From positions 377,275 through 441,274 of the forward strand of contig PKXJ01000032.1 in assembly GCA_003132305.1 (NCBI GenBank): DNA of 64,000 nucleotides, given 5' to 3'. Under the pieces are notes generated by a model. That model ran no database searches, had not been told where the DNA came from, and was given only the letters and a program-made list of their open reading frames with translations. This DNA comes from Acidimicrobiaceae bacterium (GTDB lineage: Bacteria; Actinomycetota; Acidimicrobiia; Acidimicrobiales; RAAP-2). This document shows, piece after piece, positions 61,800 to 64,000 of the stretch. Position numbers and translations under genes: made by a program. Within the stretch, counting starts at the first letter, position 1, and the number at the start of each line of letters is the position of its first letter.

Positions 61800-64000
61800 A
61801 GATCTCGCTGACCTGGCTTCGCGAGTTCGTCGATCTTGACGAATCACCCGACGAACTGCGCGAGATCTTGGACGACCTCGGCTTAGTTGTTGAGGGCGTG
61901 CAACATGTCGGCGAGGGACTCCGCGACGTCGTGGTAGCGCGCGTGGAGGAGATTCGAGCCATTGAGGGAGCCGACCGCGTGCGCCTGGTCGTGGTCGACG
62001 CCGGCGACGGCCCGCTCGAAATCGTCTGTGGCGCGACCAACTTTGCTGTCGGCAACTTCGTGCCACTGGCCCCCGTGGGTGCGGTGCTGCCCGGGGGCTT
62101 CGTCATCGCCGAGCGAACCATGCGCGGCGTCACGTCGCACGGGATGCTCTGTTCGCCACGCGAACTGGAACTGAACGATGATCATCAGGGACTGATGGTG
62201 CTCGATGAGCTGATCGAGCCTCGCGTTGGTGAGGGTCTCTTAGAGGCGCTCAAGATCGCCCCCGACGTCATCTTTGACATCTCCGTTGAAGTGAATCGAC
62301 CCGACGCGTGGTCCGTCGAGGGCGTGGCGCGCGACCTCGCGACGAGACTGCGCCGTCCCCTGCGCGCGCCGTCGATCGCCTCACCGAACGACGCCGGATC
62401 GTCGGACACTTTTGCCGCGGCGGGGATCGACGACCCCGATCTCTGCGGTCGACTGACGGTGTCGGTACTGCGTAACGTGAAGGTCGCCTCGTCACCGTCG
62501 TGGGTCGCTCAGCGTCTGCGGAACGCGGGAATGCGACCGATCTCGAACGTCGTGGACGCCTCCAACCTCGTCATGTTGGAACTGGGCCAGCCCACCCACC
62601 CGTACGACGCCGCGCACGTGGCGAAGAGAACGTTGCGGGCGCGCCGAGCACGAGCGGGCGAGACCCTGACCACGCTCGACGGCGTCGAACGTGAACTGGC
62701 CAAGAGCGGTCGGGGACTCGGTGACACCGGCGAGGACTGCGTCATCGTCGACGGCGACGATCGAGTCTTGGGGTTGGCGGGCGTCATGGGAGGCGCGGCG
62801 AGTGAGATCAGCGCCGACACCACCGACGTACTCCTCGAGGCGGCCTACTTCGACCCGATGACGATCGCGCGCTCGTCCAAGCGCCACGCGCTGCGCAGTG
62901 AGGCGTCGAATCGATTCGAACGTGGCGTTGATCCGCACCTGGCCCTTCGCGCGGCGGCGCGCTTCGTCGAGATCCTGACGCAAAGCGTGCCCGAGCTGTC
63001 CTGGCTTTCGAACCCCCTCGACGTGTGGGGCGACGTCCCGACTCCGCCCACGATCTCGCTACGCGACGCCGACGTGGAGCGTCTCTTAGGTGTACCCATC
63101 GCGAGAGACGAGGTCACGACCCTCCTGACGGGTCTGGGCTTCACGGTGAAGAAGAAGAAACAACATCTGAAAGTCACCGCGCCGAGTCGCCGGCTCGACG
63201 TTCGAGAAGGCGCGCTCGGGCGAGCGGACGTCATCGAAGAGGTCGCTCGTCTCTACAGCTATCGCCGCCTGCCAAGACACAGTCCCACCTGGCCCGAACC
63301 GGGCTTTCTTACGGCACGCCAGCAACTGCGCCGCCACGTGCGCGACGTGGTCGTCAACGCGGGCGTGACGGAGGCGTGGACGCCCACGCTCGGCAGCGAC
63401 GCCGACTTCGATCTTGTGCATCCCGGGATAGCGCGCGTGCGCGTCACTAACCCCCTCGCCTCGGATGAGTCGGTACTTCGAGCGACGATGATCACCGGGC
63501 TCGTTCGCGCGTGGGCCAAGAACTTCGAGCGCGGGACCGGCGACGTGATGCTCGGCGAGTTTGGCGTCGTCTTTCAACACCCGAGCGCTACGACAGAGCC
63601 TCGTATGACGAGAGGCGGCGCCGGGGGCACGTTGACCTTGGCGCTGCCCTCAGAGAACGAGCGGCTCACGATTGTGCTGGCCCGACCCGAAGACGACGCG
63701 AGTAGCGCGGTCGCGCTCTGGGACGTGCTCGCGCAACGCCTCGGACTCGCCGACGTCGTGGTTCGATCATCAAATGAGCCGCCTCGAGGACTGCACCCGA
63801 CGAGAACGGCCGCCCTCGTTGATCGTGCGTCGGGCGCGCTGCTCGGCTACGTCGGCGAAGTTGACGCGGAACTGGTGAACGCGATCACCGTCGCACCACC
63901 GCTGCGGCGTCTCGGTCTTCTCGACGTCGACCTGGACGCGTTGGCCGATCCGACGTTGGCCACGCGCGCCTCAATGTTCGTAAGCGTGCCGAGTCGATAC
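61796..64000 (+). CDS. pheT: Phenylalanyl-tRNA synthetase beta subunit, 3' end beyond the window
   Basis: 735 residues are visible from a GTG overlapping the pheS stop; no stop is reached before base 64000. Domains in order: N-terminal KISLTWLREFVDL, tRNA-binding OB domain (ARVEEIRAIEGADRVRLVVV; ATNFAVGNFV), B3/B4 editing domain (ISNVVDASNLVMLELGQP; SKRHALRSEASNRFERGVD), B5 domain and the class II-like core. Only the last 60 or so residues (anticodon-binding FDX-ACB end) are missing. Confidence 0.97.
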   Translation, partial: MKISLTWLREFVDLDESPDELREILDDLGLVVEGVQHVGEGLRDVVVARVEEIRAIEGADRVRLVVVDAGDGPLEIVCGATNFAVGNFVPLAPVGAVLPGGFVIAERTMRGVTSHGMLCSPRELELNDDHQGLMVLDELIEPRVGEGLLEALKIAPDVIFDISVEVNRPDAWSVEGVARDLATRLRRPLRAPSIASPNDAGSSDTFAAAGIDDPDLCGRLTVSVLRNVKVASSPSWVAQRLRNAGMRPISNVVDASNLVMLELGQPTHPYDAAHVAKRTLRARRARAGETLTTLDGVERELAKSGRGLGDTGEDCVIVDGDDRVLGLAGVMGGAASEISADTTDVLLEAAYFDPMTIARSSKRHALRSEASNRFERGVDPHLALRAAARFVEILTQSVPELSWLSNPLDVWGDVPTPPTISLRDADVERLLGVPIARDEVTTLLTGLGFTVKKKKQHLKVTAPSRRLDVREGALGRADVIEEVARLYSYRRLPRHSPTWPEPGFLTARQQLRRHVRDVVVNAGVTEAWTPTLGSDADFDLVHPGIARVRVTNPLASDESVLRATMITGLVRAWAKNFERGTGDVMLGEFGVVFQHPSATTEPRMTRGGAGGTLTLALPSENERLTIVLARPEDDASSAVALWDVLAQRLGLADVVVRSSNEPPRGLHPTRTAALVDRASGALLGYVGEVDAELVNAITVAPPLRRLGLLDVDLDALADPTLATRASMFVSVPSRY

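Noticed and set aside
1-64000. tRNA, rRNA, CRISPR array, IS element or prophage
   Set aside because: No cloverleaf with a GGTTCGA-type arm in the gaps, no repeated spacers, no transposase or integrase-like product, and no attachment-site repeats were seen by eye.

Overview
The window reads as one contiguous piece of a high-GC actinobacterial chromosome, most likely class Acidimicrobiia or a close relative (inference). Evidence: an actinobacterial integration host factor (mihF) between pyrF and gmk; the order efp-nusB ... pyrR-pyrB-pyrC-carA-carB-pyrD-pyrF-mihF-gmk-rpoZ-coaBC-metK-priA-def-fmt-rpe; a DUF1844 gene divergent from infC-rpmI-rplT; a PriA without a Walker A motif; menaquinone rather than ubiquinone genes; and many GTG/TTG starts. 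No tRNA, rRNA, CRISPR array, IS element or phage gene was seen. Genes are tightly packed, often joined by GTGA/ATGA overlaps, and no gene-free stretch exceeds 300 bases.

Layout. 1-4.4 kb: a partial unknown gene, a YyaL-type thioredoxin-domain protein, a GNAT acetyltransferase and a Gfo/Idh/MocA oxidoreductase. 4.6-8.0 kb: a xylose-type sugar ABC transporter (binding protein, single-domain ATPase, permease). 8.0-13.6 kb: menaquinone genes (menE, menB, menA, menH, menD), then ccdA, tyrS, a small lipoprotein, two small unknown genes, a Cys-rich protein and nfuA. 18.0-22.3 kb: aroC-aroK-aroB-aroQ-efp-nusB.

22.3-35.9 kb is the most unusual part: a heme-copper oxidase island lying between nusB and pyrR. 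It holds cytochrome oxidase subunits II, I and III, a membrane cupredoxin-like protein, two SCO copper chaperones (one fused to a large membrane domain), two CtaG-type assembly proteins, two paralogous small membrane proteins with a shared SWAYVFEWP motif, a 37-residue single-helix protein, a four-helix His-rich membrane protein, a PsiE-like protein and a secreted phosphoesterase. Subunit I keeps all heme and CuB ligands but lacks the acidic residue at the usual D-channel mouth and the lysine of the usual K-channel. No CXXCH cytochrome c motif was seen in the island, so the cupredoxin-like protein is a candidate electron carrier.

35.9-55.5 kb is a long housekeeping block: the complete UMP pathway up to pyrF behind a PyrR-binding RNA hairpin, then mihF, gmk, rpoZ, coaBC, metK, priA, def, fmt, rpe, ribD, ribBA, ribH and a small cold-shock-like gene. 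55.5-64 kb: a secreted small protein, an OmpR-type two-component system, DUF1844, infC (probable ATC start)-rpmI-rplT, a SpoU-type RNA methyltransferase, pheS and pheT (cut by the window end).

Regulation visible in sequence: at least a dozen genes carry a TANNNT hexamer exactly 6 nt before the start codon, the arrangement expected for leaderless transcription. Internal operon genes rely on stop-start overlaps.
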